The notes beneath the pieces are model-generated. The model ran no database searches, was not told the origin of the DNA, and saw nothing but the letters and a program-made list of their open reading frames with translations. From JBAYIE01 sp041665785 (GTDB lineage Bacteria; Bacteroidota; Bacteroidia; UKL13-3), in NCBI GenBank assembly GCA_041665785.1, contig JBAYIE010000003.1, positions 94,773-158,772 on the forward strand: a stretch of 64,000 bases of DNA, in the 5' to 3' direction. Below are positions 8,101 through 16,990 of the stretch, piece after piece (position 1 is the first letter of the stretch; each line of letters begins with the position of its first letter). A program made the position numbers and the translations under genes.

Positions 8101-9795
8101 CTAGAATTTTGGTTTAATCTTACCATTAATAGACATCCCGATCTTGAGCTGTATCGTTTGGTTGTTGTATATCTTTACATAATGCTGACTACCGCCCGCA
8201 TCCCTGGATGTTTCAAAAGATAAGCGCATTACCAGCAAGTCTGTTTTAGCGACGTCTCGCAAGAACTTTATTTTGTTTCTTTCAAGAGTTCCAACACTTG
8301 ATACAGTAGGAGCATCTATCACAGTTCCGGAAGCATCAATGGTAGATTTGGTTACTGTGAGACCATTGGCAAATAAACTGTCAACAATATCAAAGGAATC
8401 GATGGGTTGGCCAGGCCTTGATTTTGCAAAGAAGAACTGCATTTTGGTATTCAACGGGAAATTATTGGTTGCTGCAGTATACATGCTGATATCGTTAATT
8501 ATGGCATCAACACTTTCTCCGGAATCAGCCGGTAATTCAAATTTATTCGGGAAGTCCATTTTGAAATTTCCGACCTGAATATTGAGGGGCATTTCCATGC
8601 CTACATCAATTTTGAGCGAACTGGTGTCGAACATAAAATTGTCAACTTCAACTCCGTTATAATTGGTAAACAGTTCAATATTATATTTTATGGCCTGAGG
8701 TGCGTTCTGAAGCGAATTATTAATCAACTCGTCGATATTGGAGTTATTCCGGTCAATTACATAATCGCCTATGGCATAATCACCTATAGCAACCGGAGCA
8801 GGTAATGAGAAGGTATCTCGGAACAAATCGATGGTAATCGGGAATTCAGTACCATCTGTATTGATCAGTGAAATATTGAAAATTTTGATGGTAACCGGTG
8901 TTCCATACCCATTTGCTATATTGATTCGTAAACGCGGGTCGCTTAGTTTTACCGACACGTCGAGTTGGCCCTCAAACATATCGATGGGCTTTACTTCATT
9001 CAGTTTAACAATGGAAATTCTCCCCACATAACCGTTTATTCCCCTGTATTCATCAATGATCATGGAATTGGAAATGATCAGTTTGTCATTGGCTTTTACA
9101 GGAGGATTTCCATCAATCTTGGTAATATTCAACTGTACCAAAAATGGTAACACATTGTAACTGATTCCATTATCTGTTAAATCGATCACACAGTCATCAA
9201 GACTGATCACGGCAGTTTTAACAATAGGTGCAACGCCTTCGTATAACAGATCGATGGTTTCCTGCAGTGGTACACCATTCCGGGTAATGGTTGGATAAAC
9301 CAGAGTTAATTGAGTATGATGAAGAATGTCGCAGGTAATAGGAAATTCCAGAGCACCTTTCTTAATATAGATCTGTTTCAGTTTTTCTCCACCGGGTGTT
9401 GGAACTACCGCTATATTGTTAATAGCATAACTAAACGATCCAATGGTGTTGAAAACTGCAGCACTGGCTGCATCGATGGTCAATTCATTCGTACTCCCGA
9501 CAGGATCTATTTTCATCAATTGCCGGTTAGTAATAGAGTCTTTATTACTGTAAATGAAAGTAAAGGATTCGTCGGATTCCAGTTTGATAAATGCGCTGTT
9601 GGAGAATGACTCGTAAATACTTTTCATTCCGATTTCGGCATTGAGAATAGGGATGGTATAACCCACATTGGATTGAATACCTTGTATATTCGAAATCGTA
9701 TTCACATCATCAACCAGTTCCTTAACACAGGAGCTTAGCGAAAGAGCTGAAAATGCAAGAATAATGCGCAGGGAATGCAAGTTAAAAGTTCTCAT
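8101..9795 (-). CDS. Large uncharacterised lipoprotein
   Basis: 564 residues. The N-terminus MRTFNLHSLRIILAFSALSLSSC is a lipoprotein signal with lipobox LSSC at residues 20-23. The remainder is beta-rich and full of short immunoglobulin-like strand patterns; a local near-repeat (AIGDYAIGDYVID) is visible mid-protein. I do not recognise a family. It sits between the DUF3352-like gene (39 bases upstream) and the DUF5723 barrel (8 bases downstream), so a cell-surface or periplasmic partner of the barrel is a reasonable inference. Confidence 0.65.
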   Translation of the reverse strand: MRTFNLHSLRIILAFSALSLSSCVKELVDDVNTISNIQGIQSNVGYTIPILNAEIGMKSIYESFSNSAFIKLESDESFTFIYSNKDSITNRQLMKIDPVGSTNELTIDAASAAVFNTIGSFSYAINNIAVVPTPGGEKLKQIYIKKGALEFPITCDILHHTQLTLVYPTITRNGVPLQETIDLLYEGVAPIVKTAVISLDDCVIDLTDNGISYNVLPFLVQLNITKIDGNPPVKANDKLIISNSMIIDEYRGINGYVGRISIVKLNEVKPIDMFEGQLDVSVKLSDPRLRINIANGYGTPVTIKIFNISLINTDGTEFPITIDLFRDTFSLPAPVAIGDYAIGDYVIDRNNSNIDELINNSLQNAPQAIKYNIELFTNYNGVEVDNFMFDTSSLKIDVGMEMPLNIQVGNFKMDFPNKFELPADSGESVDAIINDISMYTAATNNFPLNTKMQFFFAKSRPGQPIDSFDIVDSLFANGLTVTKSTIDASGTVIDAPTVSSVGTLERNKIKFLRDVAKTDLLVMRLSFETSRDAGGSQHYVKIYNNQTIQLKIGMSINGKIKPKF

Positions 9796-9833
9796 TTACC
9801 AGGGGCTTTTGTACGAAAATAACCTTTTTTTGA

Positions 9834-12557
9834 TTATTTCAATCTATAAGTTCGCAGGTAATTTTTACCATCCCCTGTAATTAAATACCGGACGCCATCA
9901 CCATATAAATTATGTACATGGAATCGTGTATTTCCCTGAAGCGGAAAGTCGCTGTGCAATTGGCTATTCAGATCAAATAAATACAATTGATTGGTTTGAG
10001 TTCGGGTTTGACCGGCAATCAGTTTTCCGTCTTCGGTGAATTGTAAAAAAAACAAAACCGGTAAACTATCCTTTACAGAGTATGTGCCAATAATTTGACC
10101 TTTTGAGTTCATCAGGGTTATACCCAGGCTATCTGTATCCATGAAATAATAATCTTTCTCGGGTACATACCAGAAAGCATCCAACTTTGAAAATTTTCGG
10201 TTATTTACAACTTCGGGTTGAGAAATGCCACCCCCTGATTGCAATGTATATTTTACCAACTGTTGTAAGCTGTCTAAAAGGTAAAGGGATGCAGATGAAG
10301 TGTCTGTGGATTTAACCAGGATATTTGATCCCGGATAGGCTTTGGGTAGTTTGAGAGTAACCGGTTCACCCGTTAGTTTAAAAACCTGGAATGTGCCTGT
10401 GATCAGGGTAGTATAAAGCAGGGGTGTAAGGCCTAAATTAAAACTACGAAGCTCCCCGGCCGGGGCAGCTACCAGTTGTTTCGGAATCCAGCCTTTCAGA
10501 GATCTTCCGTCTAAACCATATCCTGCAATACGATTATTGGAGAGTGGTATATACCATTGAAATGCACTATCGCCATACGGATCAATCAAATGAGCGGCTG
10601 CTACTGCTTTCCCCGGAAACCGAACCGGATAACCCATTACCGGATGGCCTTGCATATCTATCAGATAAGCCTGATTTTCGGTGGTAAAGAAGTATTCCAT
10701 GCCCCCGTTTTTATCCCAATCAACCGGTTGGAATGTGCTCAGGATTTTTCCCGACAACGGAGCCTTCCATTGAAGCGTTCCTTCACGGTTAAAAGCATAT
10801 AAGGTATGTTTTTTATCCTGCACCCAAATGCTGTTTTGGTTCATCGCCGGATTGGAGACAACTGCCGGAAAACCTTCCAACGCTGTATCCAGTTGCGATT
10901 CCCAGATCATGCGGGTTTCTATTTTATAAGATGAGTTATATTTCAGATCTATCTGCGTATAAAACGCTTTATCCGATGAACTGGCATATTGCACCTGCAG
11001 AAACTGAAACTTGCGATAGTCGGTAGCATACCTGTTGAGTTGGCTGTAAAAAACTTCTTTTGAGTACGAAGAGGTAAACCGCAGTGCTGTGGAGGTTTGT
11101 ACAAAAAACTGAAAGTTGAAAGACTCCCCGGTTTTCTGTTTGAAAGCCATGTAATCGGAGTTATTCAATAAGGTATTTCCGGATTCAACCTGTTCCTTGA
11201 TTCTCCTGAGAACGTCGTTGCTATTGGCAAAAACCACAACATCTTTTACAATGGCGAAATAGGGTGAATGTATGGATTCAAACATTTTTCCGAAATAGCA
11301 TTTCAAAAAGTTCCCGAATGGTAAACGGTTTGAGAGAGCAGAAACCTGACCAACTGAATCGCCGGGAGATTTAAGCTGGCATTTTAGCAGATACCGTTTT
11401 AACAGAGCATCGGCATAACTTATTTGAGACGGTTTGATAACTACAAAAAGATTTTGATGCAGATCGTTTCCGGCATATTCCAAACCGGCCAGGGCCACCT
11501 GATTCCCAATCATGTTTTCAAAATCAGCTCCAAGGTCAATGCCATATAGTCGTTCCAGACTATCGCGGAATGTATCATATGCATTATATAGATGCAATTG
11601 TTGCAGGTATTCCGTTAATTCACCTTTAAATTTTCCATAGTCGCTGAATCCCAGCTGAACCTTAACTGCAGTTTGTTCAGGCATGCTTGCATCCAAATCA
11701 GATGCAACCGGAGATTGAGATCCGAATAAGTCCAGATACTGATAGAGCGAGTCGTCTGTCACCGTTAAACCTGACATGGAAATATGAGCATCATCCTGTT
11801 GTATACTTAACATGCTCCAGTTAGCAAAACGGGAGAGAAAATCAAAGGTACCCCGGTATTCATCTTTTAAAAAGGTGCTTATTAATCCGGATAACTGAGC
11901 GTGGTTGATATAGAGATTAAAATCGGAACCGTTTCTGGATAATGCAGTAACCTGTTCAAGCCTTCCAACGCCATTTGCGAGTTTATAACGCATTTTAACA
12001 AGGGCATCTTCAACCAGATTTCCATCGGGAGAACATAAAATGAGATTGTCTTTATAACTGATACTGCAAATAGGTTTCAACTGTTGATCGAGGATATCGA
12101 GAATGGTATTTTTCTCGTAAATCCGGCGATTGATCTTCCAGTTCTGTGATTGCGCCAATGTAGTCAGACTTGTAATCCAGTTTCCGGCATCTTCTGACTG
12201 AGCAACCATTAACATTGAAATTTGCGTACGTGCATGAAACGAAATGGCTATTCGCTTTGATTGAAGAATTTCCCGGAAATAGGATTGTTCACTCAACAAC
12301 GAATCCAGAGACTGAATTTGCGCTGAAAGTTTCAGCATTTGTTCGTTTTGTTTAAGGTCGTTCCATAGAGGTGAGGAGAACAGTTCGGAAATGTTGGAAT
12401 GAATATTCTGTGTTTCAAGAATCAATGCGGCATCGTTGGGAATGCCGTCAAATAAAGGTTTTTCTTTTTCCTGAATGTAGAAATAATAAAAAACTCCGGC
12501 CAATCCCGATATTAGCAGCAGTGTAACAAGTATCCCGATGATCAGCGAACGGCTCAT
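9834..12557 (-). CDS. DUF3352-like membrane-anchored protein with C-terminal propeller-like region
   Basis: 907 residues. One N-terminal membrane span (about residues 5-27, LIIGILVTLLLISGLAGVFYY) leaves the rest in the periplasm. Residues about 35-540 resemble DUF3352 (for example FDGIPNDAALILETQN, and a repeated layout of strands and helices). From about 565 there are tryptophan- and glycine-rich blades (IWVQDKKHTLYAFNREGTLQWKA, GYPVRFPGK, ITGDGKNYLRTYRLK) suggestive of a PQQ- or FG-GAP-type beta-propeller. It is the first gene of the three-gene envelope unit. Function unknown; the domain calls are tentative. Confidence 0.6.
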   Translation of the reverse strand: MSRSLIIGILVTLLLISGLAGVFYYFYIQEKEKPLFDGIPNDAALILETQNIHSNISELFSSPLWNDLKQNEQMLKLSAQIQSLDSLLSEQSYFREILQSKRIAISFHARTQISMLMVAQSEDAGNWITSLTTLAQSQNWKINRRIYEKNTILDILDQQLKPICSISYKDNLILCSPDGNLVEDALVKMRYKLANGVGRLEQVTALSRNGSDFNLYINHAQLSGLISTFLKDEYRGTFDFLSRFANWSMLSIQQDDAHISMSGLTVTDDSLYQYLDLFGSQSPVASDLDASMPEQTAVKVQLGFSDYGKFKGELTEYLQQLHLYNAYDTFRDSLERLYGIDLGADFENMIGNQVALAGLEYAGNDLHQNLFVVIKPSQISYADALLKRYLLKCQLKSPGDSVGQVSALSNRLPFGNFLKCYFGKMFESIHSPYFAIVKDVVVFANSNDVLRRIKEQVESGNTLLNNSDYMAFKQKTGESFNFQFFVQTSTALRFTSSYSKEVFYSQLNRYATDYRKFQFLQVQYASSSDKAFYTQIDLKYNSSYKIETRMIWESQLDTALEGFPAVVSNPAMNQNSIWVQDKKHTLYAFNREGTLQWKAPLSGKILSTFQPVDWDKNGGMEYFFTTENQAYLIDMQGHPVMGYPVRFPGKAVAAAHLIDPYGDSAFQWYIPLSNNRIAGYGLDGRSLKGWIPKQLVAAPAGELRSFNLGLTPLLYTTLITGTFQVFKLTGEPVTLKLPKAYPGSNILVKSTDTSSASLYLLDSLQQLVKYTLQSGGGISQPEVVNNRKFSKLDAFWYVPEKDYYFMDTDSLGITLMNSKGQIIGTYSVKDSLPVLFFLQFTEDGKLIAGQTRTQTNQLYLFDLNSQLHSDFPLQGNTRFHVHNLYGDGVRYLITGDGKNYLRTYRLK

Positions 12558-12634
12558 TTTTTAATTTCTTCGAAGTTAAGGTGCTCGTATTCGCTTGGTA
12601 TTCCGATTTGTTCACACAAATTTGTTAAAAGAAG

Positions 12635-13051
12635 ATGAAGCATACACTACAAACAACAATGTTCCGGACAGGTTGCATCCTTGCGGCTTTTGCGGTAATA
12701 CTGGGCGCATTTGGGGCGCATGTCCTGAAAAGCATTTTAACGGAGCAGCAATTGCAAAGCTACGAGGCCGGGGTGCGGTATCATGTAATGCATGTGCTGG
12801 CTATACTGCTTGGTGCCTTGTACGCAGGCAAACTGCCTGATCGGGTTTTACGTGTGGCATACCGGCTGTTTTTTACCGGCATAATACTATTCAGTGGTTC
12901 CATTTATTTGCTGACAACCGGACCTGCACTTTTGAATATGTCATTCAAATGGCTTGGACCGGTTACTCCCCTTGGAGGATTATGCTTTATCAGCGGATGG
13001 TTGTGGCTGGCCTGGCATGCTAAGAAAATTGGCGGGATACAGGTAGAATAA
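12635..13051 (+). CDS. DUF423 family small membrane protein
   Basis: 138 residues with about four membrane spans and the family signature GAFGAHVLKSILTEQQLQSYEAGVRYH near the N-terminus, then HALGI-like HVLAILLGAL. DUF423 proteins (YgdD in E. coli) sit in the inner membrane and have no established reaction. It is divergent from the DUF3352-like gene across 77 bases and 35 bases ahead of the exonuclease gene. Confidence 0.85.
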   Translation: MKHTLQTTMFRTGCILAAFAVILGAFGAHVLKSILTEQQLQSYEAGVRYHVMHVLAILLGALYAGKLPDRVLRVAYRLFFTGIILFSGSIYLLTTGPALLNMSFKWLGPVTPLGGLCFISGWLWLAWHAKKIGGIQVE

Positions 13052-13086
13052 GTTTACTTCGTAACCTTATTTATCTAATTCTTTTT

Positions 13087-13854
13087 ATGGCATTAATTCT
13101 CAAACGCCCATTTGTGGTATTCGACCTTGAAACTACCGGAATCAATATTTCTACCGACCGAATAGTAGAGCTGGCCTATATAAAAATTTTTCCCGATGGG
13201 AAGGAAGTAACCCAAACCATGCGGTTCAACCCACAGATTCCTATTCCGGCAGAGGCAACCATGATCCATGGAATTTCCAACGAAGACGTTGCAAATGAGC
13301 CCGCATTTAAAACAAAGGCTTCGGAATTGGCAGAATTGTTTAAAGGCTGCGATTTCGGTGGCTTCAATTCCAATAAATTTGATTTTCCCATGTTGGTTGA
13401 AGAGTTTCTCAGGGCGGGAATAGAGTTTGATACCGATAACCGGAAATTTGTGGATGCACAACGCATTTTTCACATGATGGAACAGCGCACTTTAAAAGCG
13501 GCATACAAATTTTATTGCAACAAGGAACTCATCGATGCGCATCAGGCTGAAGCAGATACACGCGCTACGCTGGAAGTCTTATTAGCCCAGTTGGAGCGTT
13601 ACCCGGAGTTGCGCAACGATATTGATTTCCTGCATCAGTATTCGGGCATGGATCGCAATGTAGATCTGGCAGGACGTATGATGATGAACGACAAAAAGCA
13701 GGTTGTATTCGCGTTTGGAAAACACCGCAACAAAACGGTACAGGAAGTTTTCAAAGCCGAACCCAGCTATTATCAATGGATGCTGGATGGCGATTTTCCA
13801 CTGGATACCAAACGTAAACTGACCAAATTGTATATCGAATACCGGAAAGGTTAA
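13087..13854 (+). CDS. DEDDh 3'-5' exonuclease (DNA polymerase III epsilon-like)
   Basis: 255 residues. The exonuclease motifs are present in order: DLETTG (residues 14-19, Exo I), GFNSNKFDFPML (Exo II) and HQAEADTRAT (Exo III, with the catalytic His and Asp). The C-terminal 45 residues (VFAFGKHRNKTVQEV ... YYQWML) match the small domain found at the end of exonuclease X-type proteins. Such proteins trim DNA or RNA 3' ends; whether this is the replicative proofreader is unclear. Its stop codon abuts the convergent queA stop. Confidence 0.88.
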   Translation: MALILKRPFVVFDLETTGINISTDRIVELAYIKIFPDGKEVTQTMRFNPQIPIPAEATMIHGISNEDVANEPAFKTKASELAELFKGCDFGGFNSNKFDFPMLVEEFLRAGIEFDTDNRKFVDAQRIFHMMEQRTLKAAYKFYCNKELIDAHQAEADTRATLEVLLAQLERYPELRNDIDFLHQYSGMDRNVDLAGRMMMNDKKQVVFAFGKHRNKTVQEVFKAEPSYYQWMLDGDFPLDTKRKLTKLYIEYRKG

Positions 13855-15084
13855 TCAACCTTCGCGATAAAGAATCGAACTATCGCCATAACTCAGAAAT
13901 CGAAAATCCTGTGCTAACGCATAATCATAAATTTTTTTCCATGCCTGTCCGGCAAAAGCCGCAACCAATAGCAACAAGGTATTGCCCGGTTGATGGAAAT
14001 TGGTAACGAGGATGTCGACCATACGGAAGGTATAACCGGGCGCAATCAAAATAGAAGTAGACCCGCTGATTTCATCCAGCTGATGCTTCTCCATATAGTT
14101 TAAAAGAATTTCCAACGCCGTTGCAGATTCGGGTTTATTATCCGCCATTTCATAGACCTCCCATTGACTGAGATGAAATGGATTTTCATTGTTTTGGCTG
14201 AGCTTAACGCCAAACCAGTACAGGCTCTCGAGCGAACGGGTAACAGTGGTTCCAACGGCCACAATGGGCTGTTTTTGTTTCAGCTGCAATTGTAAGGATC
14301 GAATAGCATCGATTAGAAAAACAAGTTGTTCTTCATGCATGTCGTGCCCTTCGAGGTTGTCTGATTTGACGGGTTTAAAGGTTCCTGCACCAACATGCAG
14401 CGTAATTTCAGTGTGCCGTATTTTTTTTTGTGCCAGCGATTGCATGACTGCCGGAGTAAAATGCAAACCGGCTGTAGGTGCAGCTACCGATCCATCCCAG
14501 CGGGCGTAAATGGTTTGATACGTTTGTTCATCACTGGCTGTATTCTCCCGGTTTAAATAGGGTGGAAGGGGCAATAACCCCGCATGTTGCAGTACATCGG
14601 CAAAATGCAAACCGGCAGGTTCCCATTGAAAACGTATGATGGCCATATCATCTAAGCGTTCCACCAAATGTGCCGATAATACGATGGTTTGATTTACCTG
14701 CATCATTTGCAACTGCAGCGTTTCATCGGGTTTCCAACGTTTGCTGTTTCCCACCATGCATTTCCAGGTGCACGAACCTGTACTGTTGAGGTTGTGCAAA
14801 TGATCGGGCGGTGAAACCGGATCGATGCAAAAAATTTCGATTTGTGCACCGGTCGCACGATGAAATAAAATACGCGCATGAATAACCCTGGTATTGTTGA
14901 AGACAATCAGGCTGTGTTCCGGAATATAGTTTGTGATCTGCTCAAACGTTGCGCTTGAAATTTGCTGATTGCGGAATACCAGCAATTTCGAAGCATCCCG
15001 GTTTTCCAACGGGAATCGGGCAATGCGTTCGTCGGGCAGTTGATAGCTATAATCAGCCATCCGTAAGTTTTTCGGATGAGTCAT
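13855..15084 (-). CDS. queA: S-adenosylmethionine:tRNA ribosyltransferase-isomerase
   Basis: Transfers and isomerises the ribosyl group of SAM onto 7-aminomethyl-7-deazaguanine in tRNA, the penultimate step of queuosine synthesis. Family segments are YQLPDERIARFPLENRDASK near the start, SLIVFNNTRVIHARI, APTAGLHFT, and HVGAGTFKPV. The frame is open upstream to 15249, but that would overlap the preceding enoyl-CoA hydratase gene by about 130 bases and add unrelated residues; MTHPKNLRMADYSY at 15084 matches homologues. 34 bases downstream of the hydratase gene. Confidence 0.93.
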   Translation of the reverse strand: MTHPKNLRMADYSYQLPDERIARFPLENRDASKLLVFRNQQISSATFEQITNYIPEHSLIVFNNTRVIHARILFHRATGAQIEIFCIDPVSPPDHLHNLNSTGSCTWKCMVGNSKRWKPDETLQLQMMQVNQTIVLSAHLVERLDDMAIIRFQWEPAGLHFADVLQHAGLLPLPPYLNRENTASDEQTYQTIYARWDGSVAAPTAGLHFTPAVMQSLAQKKIRHTEITLHVGAGTFKPVKSDNLEGHDMHEEQLVFLIDAIRSLQLQLKQKQPIVAVGTTVTRSLESLYWFGVKLSQNNENPFHLSQWEVYEMADNKPESATALEILLNYMEKHQLDEISGSTSILIAPGYTFRMVDILVTNFHQPGNTLLLLVAAFAGQAWKKIYDYALAQDFRFLSYGDSSILYREG

Positions 15085-15118
15085 GCAGAGTGGATTCGCA
15101 AGATTTATGTTCCTGCTT

Positions 15119-15898
15119 TTATTTCCCTTTGAATTTCGGAGCCCGTTTTTCGATGAATGCCTGCATGCCTTCCTGTTGATCTTCGCTGGCAAAACACATA
15201 TAGAAATTTTTGCGTTCAAAATACAATCCTTCCTGCAAGCCCGATTCAAAAGCTTTTAAAACTGATTCTTTTGCCAGACGAACAGCCACCGGTGATTGCT
15301 GACTGATTTCTTTGGCCAGTTTTACAGCTTCGTCGAGGTATACTTCATCGGGAACCACTTTATTAATCAACCCTGCACTTAAAGCTTCATCGGCAGTAAT
15401 AAATCTTCCGGTAAGCACCATTTCCATTGCCAATGCTTTACCAACTGCTCTTGTTAAACGTTGCGTACCGCCTGCACCCGGCATGATGCCGATTTTGATT
15501 TCCGGTTGCCCGAATTTGGCCGATTCGCCGGCTACAATCATATCGCAGGTCATGCACAATTCGCAGCCACCTCCCAAAGCAAACCCCGAAACAGCAGCTA
15601 TAATGGGTTTACTTGTTTTGCGGATTTGATCCCAGGTAGAAAACTGGTCAATCTTCAACATATCAATGGCCGTGTGATTCTCCATCTGTTTGATATCGGC
15701 ACCGGCTGCAAAGGCGCGCTCGTTTCCTGTAATGATAATACAGCGTACGGCATCATCTTTATCCAGTTCAAGTAAAGCGTTTTTGAGTTCCTGCATCAGT
15801 TGCAGATTCAATGCATTCAGTTCCTTAGGCCTGTTCAGGCGGATAAGGGCTATCATGGGCTGGTATTGTGGTTCTACCAGAATAAATTCGTAGGTCAT
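15119..15898 (-). CDS. Enoyl-CoA hydratase (crotonase family)
   Basis: 259 residues. Hydrates 2-enoyl-CoA in fatty acid or amino acid breakdown. The oxyanion-hole and catalytic segments are AAGADIKQM (about residues 64-72), GFALGGGCELCMTCD with the catalytic Glu, and KFGQPEIKIGIMPGAGGTQRL with the second Glu. Both glutamates of the true hydratases are retained, which argues against a crotonase relative with another chemistry. It lies just ahead of queA on the same strand; an acyl-CoA dehydrogenase is elsewhere in the window (60.2 kb). Confidence 0.9.
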   Translation of the reverse strand: MTYEFILVEPQYQPMIALIRLNRPKELNALNLQLMQELKNALLELDKDDAVRCIIITGNERAFAAGADIKQMENHTAIDMLKIDQFSTWDQIRKTSKPIIAAVSGFALGGGCELCMTCDMIVAGESAKFGQPEIKIGIMPGAGGTQRLTRAVGKALAMEMVLTGRFITADEALSAGLINKVVPDEVYLDEAVKLAKEISQQSPVAVRLAKESVLKAFESGLQEGLYFERKNFYMCFASEDQQEGMQAFIEKRAPKFKGK

Positions 15899-15940
15899 AC
15901 TCTTTAATTGTAATGCAATATTAAGGGATAAGATGAAATG

Positions 15941-16072
15941 AAAAATTAAGAATTAAGAATGCGTTACCCACCATAGCGCAGCGGGAATAATGAATAATGA
16001 AAAATTAAGAATTAAGAATTAAGAATTAAGAATTAAGAATGCATTGCCCTCCATAGCTTTAACAGAGGTGGG
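15941..16072. repeat. Duplicated intergenic module: AATTAAG heptamers plus palindrome
   Basis: In the 329-base spacer between the hydratase and the next lipoprotein gene two modules follow each other. Each has heptamer AATTAAG repeats (two copies at 15944-15957, five at 16003-16037), then AATGC, then a GC-rich palindrome (15967-15985, and 16047-16072 with arms CCCTCC and GGTGGG). The palindromes share CCATAGC. The second closely resembles the palindromes in the tRNA operon at 63.5 kb. The rest of the spacer (16073-16227) shows no gene or clear signal. Confidence 0.75.
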
Positions 16073-16227
16073 AATAAGGAGATGGCCTTTCACATAAGTC
16101 GGACTTCAATTTACATTCTTGTGAATGATAAAAGGGTTAAAGAAGATGAACTTCTTCAGCAAATTTTGTCAGAAATACAAAATCAGAAATACAAAAGGTT
16201 TGAATGAATGAAAACAGATAAAAAAAA

Positions 16228-16833
16228 TTAGAATTCCAACGGAAGAAAATCCAGTTCTTTTATTAATCCATTCGGACAAGCATGATCGACAAAGCGGAAT
16301 TTGTCTTCGTATTCTTTACGGGTGGTGATCCATTTGTAAGTAGTTACATCACCCTGGTAAAGCGGCCAGTTGATGGTATATTCCCACAGTACCAGATTGC
16401 GTTGTGCATCAGCAATTTCTATGGTAAATACAGCAGTGGTATTTTCGTTGTCATGATCGTGGGCATATAATTTCACCTCTTTGTCGCTTATGATTTTAGC
16501 ACGTTCAATAATAAAGGTATTCATGCCTTCCAGTTTCCAGTAAATAATCAGTTTCTGATCCTGAATCTTGATTTTAGGCGTAATCCCGTTGCATGGTTTG
16601 TACACCACATAACCTTGATGATCGCGTTCCAGCGATGTCCAGCCACCTTCAATATCCGCTATAGAATTCCATGCTTCGGGCAATGATTCAGGCAATACCC
16701 TTTTGGCTTCTGTCAAATCAACCTGTGCGTTTTGCTGAGTCGTTTTTTCAGTACCCGGTACAGAATTTTCATTCGACTGCTTGCACGATAAAAACAAGGT
16801 AAAAAGCAGAGCCAGGGGTAGAATTTTTTTCAT
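16228..16833 (-). CDS. Uncharacterised lipoprotein
   Basis: 201 residues with a lipoprotein signal MKKILPLALLFTLFLSC (cysteine at residue 17) and a low-complexity linker after it. The mature part is beta-rich, with GYVVYKPCNGITPKIKI, LIIYWKLEGMNTF and a C-terminal DHACPNGLIKELDF; two cysteines could pair. I do not recognise the family. A -7 promoter element lies 23 bases upstream, so it is probably transcribed alone. Confidence 0.7.
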   Translation of the reverse strand: MKKILPLALLFTLFLSCKQSNENSVPGTEKTTQQNAQVDLTEAKRVLPESLPEAWNSIADIEGGWTSLERDHQGYVVYKPCNGITPKIKIQDQKLIIYWKLEGMNTFIIERAKIISDKEVKLYAHDHDNENTTAVFTIEIADAQRNLVLWEYTINWPLYQGDVTTYKWITTRKEYEDKFRFVDHACPNGLIKELDFLPLEF

Positions 16834-16855
16834 AACATTTTCCGGATGGGGTAAT

Positions 16856-16863
16856 CAAATGTA
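16856..16863 (-). promoter_or_regulatory. -7 element for the lipoprotein gene
   Basis: Minus-strand TACATTTG matches TAnnTTTG, 23 bases before the ATG at 16833. No clear TTG was found at the -33 position. Confidence 0.45.
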
Positions 16864-16990
16864 GTGAAATCGGATGCAGTTGTTTGAGGCGAAACATAAT
16901 TTAATTGTTTCTTAATCTCATTGCAGGTCCTGATGGGCAAAGGATTTGATAAGCTGAGTAGATTGCAGATCCTAACAAATGTTTGGAACA

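Noticed and set aside
15085..15249. Upstream extension of queA
   Set aside because: It would overlap the enoyl-CoA hydratase gene by about 130 bases, and the added residues do not match QueA proteins.
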